A stretch of DNA of 64,000 nucleotides from Terriglobus tenax. Its GTDB lineage: Bacteria; Acidobacteriota; Terriglobia; Terriglobales; Acidobacteriaceae. A model generated the notes under the pieces. That model was not told the DNA's origin. It searched no databases and saw only the letters and a program-made list of their open reading frames with translations. A program made the position numbers and the translations under genes. Shown one piece after another: positions 50,901 to 59,447 of this stretch. The first letter of the stretch is position 1. The number at the start of each line of letters is the position of its first letter. Location: contig NZ_JAGSYA010000004.1 in NCBI RefSeq assembly GCF_025685395.1, positions 1,364,001 through 1,428,000 of the forward strand, given 5' to 3'.

Positions 50901-51011
50901 CATGTTGCGTTTACGCGCTGGAACACGACGCTGACTTCCACACAGTTTGGTCTACCCGCGGCTGCCAATGACATGCGCTCCGTGCAATTCACTTCGAGGC
51001 TGAGGTTCTAA
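47973..51011 (+). CDS. Oar-like TonB-dependent receptor without a clear plug
   Basis: A 1,012-residue outer-membrane protein. The ATG at 47973 has AGGA close upstream (a TTG at 47958 is an alternative). Signal peptide, then a carboxypeptidase-regulatory-like domain at about residues 25-100 (GFPVPGAVITATHAGTTATA) and a Pro/Ala linker. It passes directly into FDAKPYSISGLNVDKPGYYR and a large barrel (LDALQ-type strands, FGGEYRRQQYNYF, GITWRY-like NAGIRWEYGAP, ITGPGQFRLNASLSRTFRVK), ending in an aromatic residue (SRLRF). The RGF/VLKGP plug motifs seen in the receptor at 4263 are missing. The VWFA gene follows one base later. Confidence 0.88.
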   Translation: MSLFRAFQKVCAPLLLVSAAFAADQRGQVLYGGFPVPGAVITATHAGTTATAVTDEQGFYTLVNLADGAWSVKVSKPAFATVTQEVNVSAAAADAAKFELKLLPLAEIHAQPADQPIAPVVTASATPAVTKKGDGKEEAAAPAATQEAKNNDGLLINGSVNNGASSPFAQFAAFGNRRNHRALYNGSVGAIFGNAVFDAKPYSISGLNVDKPGYYRFTGLATLGGPLRIPHLITRVVNAPTFFVAYQWSRNRNATSYSALMPTQAQRNGDLSAVTTPIINPVTGAPYANNQVPISPQAAALLQYYPLPNLAGSSRYNYQTTLLNTSHADALQARVDKTIDRKNQVYGSFNFQSLRGSSNTVFHFVDRTKNVGLAGGANWSHRINGRWSFNVGYKFARQTQRTTAYFQNGVNVSGNAGITGNNQDPFNYGPPTLSFASGIAGLTDSIPAFNRNQTQTATGAVQWNRGRHNVTFGGEYRRQQYNYFTQQNPRGAFAFTGTATGNDLAGFLVGVPDTSQLATGNPDKYFRQNQITAYATDDFRMTPTFTVNAGIRWEYGAPITELKDRMVNLDILPDFSAVSQVLASSPTGRLTGQHYPDSLVRPFRKGFQPRVGIAWRPIPASSVVVRAGYGIYFDTSVYQTTALKMAQQAPLSTSLSVQRSSTCPITLANGFQNCAGITSNTFAVDPRFRGGYVQDWQLAVQRDLPFSLQLTATYNGLKGTHSAQQFLPNTYAYGGTDLCPSCPNGYTYLTSGGNSTRNAGQVQLRRRLHSGFTATVDYTYANAIDNASFLGGQNASSGTGTTSQNPFAVAAPTTTNDTTIVQNWRDLRAERGRSAFNQRHTLALTAQYTSGMGMHGGALMNGKSGTLLKEWTLLGQIVANSGQPQTPIYPVATPGTGVTGNLRAQLTGADVYAAPAGLHLNPAAYTTPVAGSFGNAGRNSITGPGQFRLNASLSRTFRVKGDMNLDIRADVTNAMNHVAFTRWNTTLTSTQFGLPAAANDMRSVQFTSRLRF

Positions 51012-51012
51012 T

Positions 51013-53136
51013 ATGCGCAAACTGCTGCCATTGCTGCTGATTCCATCGCTACTTGCCCAGCAGACCGGCTCCAACAAGGCGTCGGCTGACGGGCAGGAGC
51101 AGGTATTCACCATGCGTGTGACCTCAAACCTGGTGGTTGAGACGGTCACGGTGAAGGACAAGAAGGGCAACCTGATTCCTGGCCTGACGGCGAAGGACTT
51201 CACCATCACGGAGAATGGCGCGGAGCAGAACATCCGCCTGTTCGAATTCCAGAAGCTCTCGGACCCTTCTGCGGCAGTGCCGCTGGAGCCATCGAAGAAC
51301 GAGACGGAGAAGGTAAAGATTTACGATCGTCTGTCCCGTTCCCAGATCGCGGGTGAGTCGGCGGGAGCGACGAAGTATCGGGATCACCGGCTGATGGCGA
51401 TGTACTTCGATATGAGCTCCATGCCGCCGGTGGACCAGTTGCGTGCGCTGCAGGCTGCGGAAAAGTTTGTCCGCACGCAGATGCTGCCGGAGGACCTGGT
51501 GTCGATTCTGCGGTATGGCGGCGGCGCGGTGGATGTGCTGCAGGACTTTACCGCGGACCGCAACCGGCTGCTGTCGATTCTGCAGACGATGATCGTCGGC
51601 GAAGGCCAGGGCATGGCAGGCGATAACTCCGGCGATGGGACTTCGGACCCGGGAGCGGCTTTCGGACAGGACGATGCCGAGTTCAACATCTTCAACACCG
51701 ACCGGCAGCTTGCGGCGTTGCAGACGACGGCGGACATGCTGGGCCGCGTGAGCGAAAAGAAGTCTCTGCTCTACTTTGGGTCGGGACTGAGCCTGAACGG
51801 TCTGAACAACCAGGCCCAGTTGCATGCCGCAACGAATGCCGCGATTCGTGCGGGGGTTTCGTTCTGGCCGATTGATGCGCGTGGACTGGTGGCGACTCCG
51901 CCGATGGGCGATGCCACGCAGAGCTCGCCCGGCGGGCTGGCCATGTATACGGGCGCCTCAGCGACCTCTGTCACCAACGCGCGCGTGCAGTCGCAGGACA
52001 CGCTGTTCGCTCTGGCGGAAGATACCGGCGGCAAGGCATTGCTGGATAACAACGATCTGACACGCGGCATCCGCAACGCGCAGCAGGCGATGTCGAGCTA
52101 TTACCTGCTGGGCTACTACACCACCAATGCGGAGAAGGATGGAAAGTTCCGCCGCATCAAGATCACGCTGAACAACGGGCAGGAGGGGGTGCTGGAGTAT
52201 CGCCAGGGCTATTACGCAGGCAAGGACTTCTCGAAGTTCAATACTGCGGATAAGGAGCGTCAGCTGGAAGACTCGCTGATGCAGCCGGACCCGGTAACCG
52301 ACCTGACCATTGCGATGGAAGTGAACTTCTTCCAGTTGAATCGCGCGGAATATTTTGTACCGATCGCGGTGAAGATTCCGGGGCGTGAGCTGGCGCTGGC
52401 GAAGAAGCGTGGCGCACAGCACACGATGATCGACTTTATCGGTGAAGTGAAGGACAGCTACGGAAGCACCGTGCAGAACCTTCGCGATACGGTAGACATC
52501 AAGCTGACCGACTCGACGGCGCAGGAGCTGGCGACACGGCCGATCCAGTACGACGGCGGCTTCACCCTGCTGCCGGGCAAGTATGTCATCAAGTTCCTGG
52601 CGCGTGACAACGAAACAGGCCGAATCGGCACTTACCAGGCCAGCTTTACCGTACCGAACCTGAACAAGCAGACGGAGCGGCTGGCGATCAGCTCGGTCGT
52701 TCTGAGCAGCCAGAGGGTAGCGACTTCGCAGGCGCTGTTCAACGTGGAGAAGCAGAAGCAGCAGGCGAAGAACGATGCGGTAAACCCGCTTATGATCGGC
52801 GGGGAGAAGCTGATTCCTTCCGTGACGCGTGTCTTCCATCATGCGCGTCCGGCAACGATCTTCCTGCAGGCGTATCAGCAAGGCACCACCCCGGCTGAGC
52901 CTCTGTTGGCCTATGCCACCTTCTTCCGCACACACGATGGAAAGCAGGAGGTGGCGATGCAGACGCCGACGGTGATGGCATCCAACGCAAGCGCGACGCA
53001 GCTGCACGTTACACCGATTGCCATGACGATTCCGCTGGACCAGCTTGAACCGGGCGAGTACACCTGCCAGGTGACGGTGCTGGGGGCGGCGGACCAGAAG
53101 AGCTTCTTCTGGCAGGCGAAGGTGCAGGTGCAGTAG
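51013..53136 (+). CDS. VWFA-related protein (TIGR03436 type)
   Basis: A 707-residue exported protein; the signal peptide is MRKLLPLLLIPSLLAQ. An N-terminal TIGR03436 strand block (TSNLVVETVTVKDKKGNLIP, GLTAKDFTITENG) leads into a von Willebrand factor A domain at about residues 120-350. The metal-site motif reads YFDMSSMPP, a degenerate DxSxS in which the last Ser is Met. YYLLGYYTTNAEKDGKFRRI follows, with a large C-terminal beta region without a known domain. It starts one base after the receptor stop, so it is translationally coupled. A matrix- or partner-binding role at the surface is plausible. Confidence 0.9.
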   Translation: MRKLLPLLLIPSLLAQQTGSNKASADGQEQVFTMRVTSNLVVETVTVKDKKGNLIPGLTAKDFTITENGAEQNIRLFEFQKLSDPSAAVPLEPSKNETEKVKIYDRLSRSQIAGESAGATKYRDHRLMAMYFDMSSMPPVDQLRALQAAEKFVRTQMLPEDLVSILRYGGGAVDVLQDFTADRNRLLSILQTMIVGEGQGMAGDNSGDGTSDPGAAFGQDDAEFNIFNTDRQLAALQTTADMLGRVSEKKSLLYFGSGLSLNGLNNQAQLHAATNAAIRAGVSFWPIDARGLVATPPMGDATQSSPGGLAMYTGASATSVTNARVQSQDTLFALAEDTGGKALLDNNDLTRGIRNAQQAMSSYYLLGYYTTNAEKDGKFRRIKITLNNGQEGVLEYRQGYYAGKDFSKFNTADKERQLEDSLMQPDPVTDLTIAMEVNFFQLNRAEYFVPIAVKIPGRELALAKKRGAQHTMIDFIGEVKDSYGSTVQNLRDTVDIKLTDSTAQELATRPIQYDGGFTLLPGKYVIKFLARDNETGRIGTYQASFTVPNLNKQTERLAISSVVLSSQRVATSQALFNVEKQKQQAKNDAVNPLMIGGEKLIPSVTRVFHHARPATIFLQAYQQGTTPAEPLLAYATFFRTHDGKQEVAMQTPTVMASNASATQLHVTPIAMTIPLDQLEPGEYTCQVTVLGAADQKSFFWQAKVQVQ

Positions 53137-54513
53137 CTAAGCCAGCACGTAGGGTTTACGCTGTGGACGGCTGAGGTAACGGTTGGCATCTTCGTCGTTG
53201 AGGAAGTGCTCTTTCACGGGGTCCCAGCGCAGGCGGCGGCCTGTCTTCATGGCGATGTGGTGGACCAGGCAGGTAGAGCAGGCGCGATGACCGATCTCTG
53301 CCGGGGCAATGGGTTGCTTGCGGGAACGGATGCAGTCGAGCCAGTTTCCGTGCTGGTCCTCGCTGTAGTAGAGATGAACCTCGCTGGGACCGATGACGCT
53401 GTCGAGAATCTTCGGGTCGCTGGCAACCAGCGGCTCGATCTTTGCCTTCTCGCCAAAGCCGGCGGTGGGCGTCGTGCCTTCGTCGCGACAGACGAAGATC
53501 CAGCCCTTGGTGCCGTAGAACTTGATGCCGTTCTGGAACTCGCCGCTGATGGTCATGGTCATGCCGTTGGCGTAAACAGCATTAGTCTTGAAGGCTCCGT
53601 GTACGTCCCATAGTCCGGACTTCGGAAACTCGGCTGTTCCCCACACCTCCACCGGGCCGGTAAGTTCGGTGTTCATGCCCCAGTGCGCGGTATCAACGTG
53701 GTGCGCGCCCCAGCCGGTGATCATGCCGGCGCCGAACTGTTCACAGCGCAGCCAGCCCGGACGGTCAAAGCTGTTGGTGGGCATGACACGATCGAGCGTG
53801 TAAGGGACCACAGGCGTGGAGCCGAGCCATGCGTCGTAGTTGAAGCCCGCAGGCACAGGCATCGGCGTTGGGTCTCCGCCGGAGGGATCACCCGGCAGGC
53901 CGATCTCAACATGCTTGATCTCTCCAATGCGGCCGTTGCGCACCAGTTCGCAGGCCCGGCGGAACTGCTTCCAGGAGCGCTGCTGGGAGCCGATCTGCAG
54001 GATGCGGCCTGACTTGTTCACCGCCTCGACCATCGCGCGGCCCTCGGCGATGGTGAGCGAGGCAGGCTTCTGCAGGTAGACGTCTTTTTTCGCCCGCACG
54101 GCAGCTACGGCCAGGATGGCGTGCTGGTGGTCGGGCGTGGAGATCACCACGGCGTCGATGTCTTTGTTGGCCAACAGATCGTGATAGTTGCTGTAGCCGA
54201 CGGTGCCCTGGTAGGGCTTGCCTGATTTTTTTGTATAAACGCCGTCGATCAGTTCCCTGCCCAGCTTTACGCGGTTCTCGTCCAGATCACAGACGGCGAG
54301 AATGTGCGCGTTGTCGTACTTCCAAAGGCCGGGCAAATCGTGGATACGGGAGATGCGGCCCACGCCGATGGCACCGATGTTGATGCGGTTGGAAGGCGCG
54401 TTCTGGCCAAAGACACTGCGCGGCACGATGGTGGGGAAGCCGGCTGCCGCAGCGGCGGCCACGGTGGTCTTCAAAAACTGGCGGCGGGATGACTGGGGCT
54501 TCTCAAACGGCAT
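53137..54513 (-). CDS. Tat-exported Gfo/Idh/MocA-family oxidoreductase
   Basis: A 458-residue NAD(P)-dependent oxidoreductase. The ATG at 54513 gives a Tat signal (SRRQFLKTTVAAAAAAGFPT). The Rossmann fold begins INIGAIGVGRISRIHDLPGL and continues with AVVISTPDHQHAILAVAAVR and VYLQKPASLTIAEG, where the Lys of the family's EKP-like motif is kept. WLGSTPVVPYT and GWGAHHVDTAHWGM are typical of the exported subgroup acting on sugars. Its stop abuts the convergent VWFA stop with no gap. The likely role is oxidation or epimerisation of a sugar in the periplasm. Confidence 0.9.
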   Translation of the reverse strand: MPFEKPQSSRRQFLKTTVAAAAAAGFPTIVPRSVFGQNAPSNRINIGAIGVGRISRIHDLPGLWKYDNAHILAVCDLDENRVKLGRELIDGVYTKKSGKPYQGTVGYSNYHDLLANKDIDAVVISTPDHQHAILAVAAVRAKKDVYLQKPASLTIAEGRAMVEAVNKSGRILQIGSQQRSWKQFRRACELVRNGRIGEIKHVEIGLPGDPSGGDPTPMPVPAGFNYDAWLGSTPVVPYTLDRVMPTNSFDRPGWLRCEQFGAGMITGWGAHHVDTAHWGMNTELTGPVEVWGTAEFPKSGLWDVHGAFKTNAVYANGMTMTISGEFQNGIKFYGTKGWIFVCRDEGTTPTAGFGEKAKIEPLVASDPKILDSVIGPSEVHLYYSEDQHGNWLDCIRSRKQPIAPAEIGHRACSTCLVHHIAMKTGRRLRWDPVKEHFLNDEDANRYLSRPQRKPYVLA

Positions 54514-54684
54514 GAACAGAACCTCGCTGTCTACGGAAACGCGCAACGGCATGGCCGTGGAGCCCGACCATAGTACATAGTTCGATGGGCGAAGTATAAG
54601 GGTTTTGTGACAACGGCTGGAGTATGTGGACTTACCCGGGGACAGGTGTTTGCAAGATCGTCAGTATTTACGCGAAGGAAGAGA

Positions 54685-56004
54685 ATGCCCTACAGTGCTG
54701 GTATGGCTCAGCATGATCGTCGCTCCTTTCTGAAGATGACGGCCCTCGCCGGCGCATTTTCGACCACCAGTCTGTTTCAGCAGGCCCATGCCGAGGAATG
54801 GCAGGCTGCCGGCAAGGCTGTCCACCATATGGACCCGGCCTCGGTCTCGCAGAATGAGGACTTCTGGAGCGTGATTCAGCGCGGATATTCCGTCAGCCCG
54901 TTGATTATGAACCTGAACAACGGCGGCGTTTCGCCTTCGCCGATTGTGGTGCAGCAGGCGGTGGAGCGCTACAACCAGATGACCAATGAGGGGCCGTCGT
55001 ACTTCATGTGGCAGATTCTGGACCAGGGCCGCGAACCACTGCGCGCGAAGTTGGCACGGCTGGCCGGCGTCTCCGCCGAAGAGGTTGCCATCAACCGCAA
55101 TGCGACCGAAGCCCTGAACACGATCATCTATGGCCTGCCGTTCAAGGCGGGCGATGAGGTGCTGGGCTGCAAGTTCGATTATCCGAATATGATGAACGCC
55201 TACCGCCAGCGTGCGGAGCGTGACGGCATTGTGTATAAGCAGATCACCTTCGACTTCCCGGTGGAAGATGTCGACGCCATTGTGAAGGCCTATGAGCAGG
55301 CGATGACGCCGAATACCAAGCTGGTCCACATTACCCATGTGGTGAACTGGGTAGGCCAGATTATGCCGGTGCGGCAGATTGCCGACATGGCACATGCTCA
55401 TGGGGCTGAGGTGATTGTGGACGGGGCGCACTCCTTTGGCCTGCTGGACTTCAAGATCAGCGACCTGCACTGCGACTACTTTGGCACCAGCCTGCACAAG
55501 TTTCTGTCCGCACCGATTGGCAGCGGCATGATGTGGGTAAAGCAGGACAAGATTGCCAAGCTGTGGCCACTGACCTGTTACGGCGACGGCCACAGCCCGA
55601 ACATCCGCAAGTTTGAGGCGCTGGGCACGCGCAGCTTCCCGATTGAGCAAGGCATTGGCGAGGCGATCAATTTCCATGAGGCCATCGGCTCACGCCGTAA
55701 GCAGGAGCGCATCTTCTACCTGAAGAACTACTGGGCAACGCGCGTGAAGGACATCAAGGGCGTGAAGCTGCACACGTCCCTGAAGCCGGAGTTCTCCTGC
55801 GCCATCAGCGGCGTGAGCGTGGAAGGCTATACGCCGACCGAGCTGATGAACACGCTGTTTGACAGGTACAAGATTCACACGGTCGGTATCGACTACGAAG
55901 GGCAGCGCTGCATTCGTGTGACACCGCATGTGTACACCACGCTGGCGGACGTGGATAAGTTCGTCAATGCCATTGATGAGCTGGCTGCAAAAAAGAAGGC
56001 TTGA
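54685..56004 (+). CDS. Tat-exported class V aminotransferase-fold protein
   Basis: A 439-residue PLP enzyme of the isopenicillin-N-epimerase/cysteine-desulfurase fold. The ATG at 54685 has AAGGAAG upstream; the Tat motif DRRSFLKM follows. Core motifs: INRNATEALNTIIYGLPFK, DGAHSFGLLDFKISDLHCDY and TSLHKFLSAPIGSGMMW, where the Lys binds PLP. The substrate is unknown; export of a PLP enzyme through Tat implies folding with cofactor before transport. It is divergent from the oxidoreductase gene and followed by a UUCG terminator. Confidence 0.9.
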   Translation: MPYSAGMAQHDRRSFLKMTALAGAFSTTSLFQQAHAEEWQAAGKAVHHMDPASVSQNEDFWSVIQRGYSVSPLIMNLNNGGVSPSPIVVQQAVERYNQMTNEGPSYFMWQILDQGREPLRAKLARLAGVSAEEVAINRNATEALNTIIYGLPFKAGDEVLGCKFDYPNMMNAYRQRAERDGIVYKQITFDFPVEDVDAIVKAYEQAMTPNTKLVHITHVVNWVGQIMPVRQIADMAHAHGAEVIVDGAHSFGLLDFKISDLHCDYFGTSLHKFLSAPIGSGMMWVKQDKIAKLWPLTCYGDGHSPNIRKFEALGTRSFPIEQGIGEAINFHEAIGSRRKQERIFYLKNYWATRVKDIKGVKLHTSLKPEFSCAISGVSVEGYTPTELMNTLFDRYKIHTVGIDYEGQRCIRVTPHVYTTLADVDKFVNAIDELAAKKKA

Positions 56005-56028
56005 CGCAACGGCAGATCAGTTCTGGAG

Positions 56029-56054
56029 CAGGGCAGCTTCGGCTGCCCTGTTTT
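56029..56054 (+). terminator. rho-independent terminator with UUCG loop
   Basis: A perfect nine-base stem, CAGGGCAGC - TTCG - GCTGCCCTG, then TTTT. Confidence 0.92.
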
Positions 56055-56102
56055 ATGCCCAGGCGGACCGGGTACCCACGAGGATGCAGGACAAACGGCG
56101 CA

Positions 56103-57311
56103 TTACCAGTCAGTCAGTGTGCCATCGAGTTTGCGTGCGATGGGAAGATAGGCGCGCTGGTAAGGGTGCTTTGCGGCGAGGGCTTCGTCGATCTCGACAC
56201 CGAGACCGGGGCCATCGCCGGGATACATGTAACCTTCGCTGAAGCGATATGCGTGCGGAAAGACCTCGTCCGTAAGAGCCGTGTGCGGCATGTGTTCCTG
56301 GATGCCGAAGTTGTGGATGGCCAGACCGAAGTGCAGAGCCGCGGCCATGGTGACGGGAGAAAGATCCGTCGCTCCATGGAAGCCGGTACGCACCTGGTAG
56401 ACCGAGGCAAAGTCGGCGGCCTTCTTCAACGCGGTGATGCCGCCGCCGTGAACGATGGTCATGCGCAGGTAGTCGATCCACTGGTTGCGGATGAGGTCAT
56501 GCGCGTCCCAGAAGGAGTTGAAGACCTCGCCCGTAGCGATGGGCGTAACGGTGTGCTCGCGGATAAGGCGGAAGGCTTCCTGGTTCTCCGCGGGTGTGGG
56601 GTCTTCCATCCAGAAAAGGTGATATGGCTCAAGCGCTTTGCCGAGCCGTGCCGCTTCAATCGGCGTAAGACGATGATGCACATCGTGTAAAAGGTGCAGG
56701 TCTTCGCCGCAGGCTTTGCGGACGGCCTCGAACAGCCTGGGAGCGAAGTTCAGGTACTTCTCGGTGGACCACAGGCTCTCGCCGGGCAGGCCACGTTCGG
56801 CGGGCTCATAGGGCTTGCCGGACTTGGGTACGCCGTAACTGGAGGCGACGCCGGGGACACCGCTCTGCGCGCGCACGGCAAGATAGCCCTCAGCCGCGTG
56901 CTTTTGCACGCTGTCGATGGCTTCCGCGATATCTGATCCGTTGGCGTGGGTGTAGACCAGCACGCCTTCCCTGCTTTTGCCGCCGAGCAGGTTATAGACC
57001 GGCGTGTCCAACGCCTTGCCCTTGATGTCCCAGAGGGCAACATCCACGGCGGCGATGGCGCTCATGGTGACAGGGCCTCGGCGCCAGTAGGCTCCACGGT
57101 AGAGGTACTGCCAGATATCTTCGATCTGGAAGGGGTCGCGGCCAATCAGGCACGGGATAACGTGCTCGGTGAGATAGGAGGCGACGGCAAGCTCGCGGCC
57201 ATTGAGCGTGGCGTCCCCCAGTCCGTAGATGCCTTCGTCGGTCTGGATCTTCAGCGTGACGAAGTTGCGGTCAGGGGAGCAGATGATAAGTTTTGCTGAT
57301 TCGATCTTCAT
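56103..57311 (-). CDS. manD: D-mannonate dehydratase (ManD family)
   Basis: A 402-residue enolase-superfamily enzyme that dehydrates D-mannonate to 2-keto-3-deoxygluconate. Opening signature: [20 protein letters not shown] and [20 protein letters not shown]. The ManD active-site residues are seen in RAQSGVPG (Arg), SSYGVP (Tyr), LHDVHHRL (metal Asp and His), [11 protein letters not shown] (Glu), ATGEVFNSF (Glu), [12 protein letters not shown] (His/Asp) and IQEHMPHT. The motif match is full-length. The SDR gene next to it on the same strand probably supplies mannonate or uses a related keto-acid. Confidence 0.95.
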   Translation of the reverse strand: MKIESAKLIICSPDRNFVTLKIQTDEGIYGLGDATLNGRELAVASYLTEHVIPCLIGRDPFQIEDIWQYLYRGAYWRRGPVTMSAIAAVDVALWDIKGKALDTPVYNLLGGKSREGVLVYTHANGSDIAEAIDSVQKHAAEGYLAVRAQSGVPGVASSYGVPKSGKPYEPAERGLPGESLWSTEKYLNFAPRLFEAVRKACGEDLHLLHDVHHRLTPIEAARLGKALEPYHLFWMEDPTPAENQEAFRLIREHTVTPIATGEVFNSFWDAHDLIRNQWIDYLRMTIVHGGGITALKKAADFASVYQVRTGFHGATDLSPVTMAAALHFGLAIHNFGIQEHMPHTALTDEVFPHAYRFSEGYMYPGDGPGLGVEIDEALAAKHPYQRAYLPIARKLDGTLTDW

Positions 57312-57332
57312 ACATCCTGCCTCAAACAGAGA

Positions 57333-58091
57333 TTACTGGTTGACACCGCTGGCCAGGAAGCCGCCATCGACGGCGATGATCTGCCCGGTGGTAAAGCTGG
57401 TTTCTCGTGCCGCAAGATAGACGGCCGTGGACACAAGCTCGTCCGCTTCGCCGAAGCGAGCCATGGGGGTACGCATCAGCAGTTCCTGCCCGCGCGGACT
57501 GTCGATGATTTTGCGGTTGAGCGCTGTTGGAAAGATGCCGGGGGCGATGGCGTTGACCGTAACACCGGAACGCGACCACTCCACCGCGAGCGAACGTGTG
57601 AGCGAGGCTACCCCGGCCTTGCTGGCGCCATAGGGAGCGACCTCATGAAAGGCGGTGAAACTGGCCAGCGATGCGATGTTGATGATGCGTCCAAACCCCT
57701 GTTGCAGCATGACGCGGCCAAAAACCTGGCAGGCGCGCAGTGTACCGGTCAGGTTCACGTCCATAATCTGGTTCCACAGGGCTTCATCCACATCGAGCGT
57801 AGGGATGCGTTTGGTCATGCCGGCTGAGTTGACGAGAATCTCAACCGAGCCAAACTCTGCGAGCACGGCCTCACGCAGGGCTTCCAGGGATGCGCGGTCA
57901 GAGACATCACTGGCGATGGGCAGATGCTTCGCGCCGGTGGCCGCAAGCTCCTGTGCCGCGGCATCCACCGATGCCTGCGAGCGCGAGGTTGCGACAACGT
58001 TGGCTCCATGGCGTGCCAGCCCGAGGGCCAGCGCTTTTCCTAAACCCGATGTGCCGCCGATGACGACGGCTGTCATGCCGGAGAGATTCAT
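57333..58091 (-). CDS. SDR-family oxidoreductase
   Basis: A 252-residue short-chain dehydrogenase. Cofactor loop GGTSGLGKALALG, NSAG at about residue 89, catalytic Ser and YGASK at about 154-158, and PGIFPTALNR. SQA at the adenine-ribose-binding strand suggests NADP or NAD cannot be separated by eye. It lies 21 bases upstream of manD on the same strand, so fructuronate/mannonate or gluconate oxidoreduction is the best guess from context. Confidence 0.9.
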   Translation of the reverse strand: MNLSGMTAVVIGGTSGLGKALALGLARHGANVVATSRSQASVDAAAQELAATGAKHLPIASDVSDRASLEALREAVLAEFGSVEILVNSAGMTKRIPTLDVDEALWNQIMDVNLTGTLRACQVFGRVMLQQGFGRIINIASLASFTAFHEVAPYGASKAGVASLTRSLAVEWSRSGVTVNAIAPGIFPTALNRKIIDSPRGQELLMRTPMARFGEADELVSTAVYLAARETSFTTGQIIAVDGGFLASGVNQ

Positions 58092-58274
58092 GTAAACGCC
58101 TTTATCCGTTCGGTCTCTGATGGTATCTCGACTGAGGCTTCCCTGGCGCGTTTTGATGCGACCGCCTGACGGCCCCGGCTTCGCTCTGTACGATAGGACT
58201 TTTGCCTCATCTCATTTTCTGGAGACACGGATACTCTTATGCCCATTACCGTAATGCAGCCTCAGGACGATGCC

Positions 58275-59438
58275 ATGACCGCCAGCGCTTTCAAACTGTC
58301 CCGTAGAGAGTTTTCCCTGGGCGGACTTGCGGCTGTGTGGACTGCGCGCTTCTCCTTCGCAGAGGATACGTATCACCCTTCGCGCGTTCTTCTGGGAACC
58401 ACGGGCAGCGTCAGTAAAGGCATTTACAGCGCGGCCTGGAACGCCACCACCGGCGAACTGGGCCCCATCACGCTGGCTGCCCCCCTGGTTGCCCCAACTT
58501 TCCTGGCAACACGGCGCGACGGTGCAAGGACGCTGATCTACTCTGTCAGCGAAGGCGGAAAGAGCGACTCCTCCGTCAGCGCTTTAGCCACCGTCCCCGG
58601 CTCCAGTGAGCTTCGCCTCATCAACACGGTGTCTTCCGTGGGCGACGGCCCCACGCATCTTTCGCTGTCTCCGGATGGCCGCTCCGTGTTTATCGCCAAC
58701 TATGGTGGCGGCAGCATCTCGTCGTACCACGTAAAGGACGATGGCAGCCTGAGCGAAGTCGTGAGCCACGTGCAGTATGAAGGCGCCGGCCCTGATCACG
58801 CGCGGCAGGCACAGTCGCATGCGCACTCCGCACAGGTTTCTCCCAATGGACGATTCCTGCTCGTGAATGACCTGGGGCTGGATCGCATCTGCATCTATCG
58901 CATTGACCGCAAGACGGCTGCACTGAAGCCGAATGATCCGCCAGTGTGGCAGGCGCGGCCCGCAAGCGGTCCCCGGCATATTGCGTTTCATCCGAATGGC
59001 AAGTGGCTGTACAGCGTGAATGAACTGGATTCGACCGTGGATGTGCTGCGCTGGGATGCCGCACATGGCCGACTTACGGCGGTGGATCACGTTTCCACGC
59101 TGAAGCCCGGCTTCCCGCCAGATACAGCGTTTGCCGGCGAGATCCTGATCTCTGCCGATGGCCGCTACCTTTACGTTGGCAATCGCATTGGAGACGAGAC
59201 CATTGCCGTTTTCCAGGTAGCCGCCGATACGGGCAAGCTGACGTTGAAGCAACTGGCGTCCAACGGTGGCAAGACCACACGGCATATTGCCGTGGATGCA
59301 ACCGGCGGATGGATGGTCGCAAGTAATCAGGACAGCAACGAAATTGTTGTTCTGCGGCGAGATGTGGCTACCGGCGAGTTGTCGGCCCCCGTTCATCGCT
59401 ATCCCCTGAATAAACCGATGTTTGCCACCTGGATCTAG
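58275..59438 (+). CDS. Tat-exported lactonase-like beta-propeller
   Basis: A 387-residue protein of the 6-phosphogluconolactonase-like seven-bladed propeller family (PF10282 type). The ATG at 58275 has AGGA seven bases upstream and begins a Tat signal (KLSRREFSLGGLAAVWTARF); two earlier in-frame ATGs (58239, 58254) have poor ribosome binding sites. Repeats: GDGPTHLSLSPDGRSVFIAN, SGPRHIAFHPNGKWLYSVNE, FAGEILISADGRYLYVGNRI and TRHIAVDATGGWMVASNQD. It would hydrolyse sugar lactones in the periplasm, matching the FAD sugar oxidase encoded nine bases downstream. Confidence 0.9.
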   Translation: MTASAFKLSRREFSLGGLAAVWTARFSFAEDTYHPSRVLLGTTGSVSKGIYSAAWNATTGELGPITLAAPLVAPTFLATRRDGARTLIYSVSEGGKSDSSVSALATVPGSSELRLINTVSSVGDGPTHLSLSPDGRSVFIANYGGGSISSYHVKDDGSLSEVVSHVQYEGAGPDHARQAQSHAHSAQVSPNGRFLLVNDLGLDRICIYRIDRKTAALKPNDPPVWQARPASGPRHIAFHPNGKWLYSVNELDSTVDVLRWDAAHGRLTAVDHVSTLKPGFPPDTAFAGEILISADGRYLYVGNRIGDETIAVFQVAADTGKLTLKQLASNGGKTTRHIAVDATGGWMVASNQDSNEIVVLRRDVATGELSAPVHRYPLNKPMFATWI

Positions 59439-59447
59439 AGGAGGACC

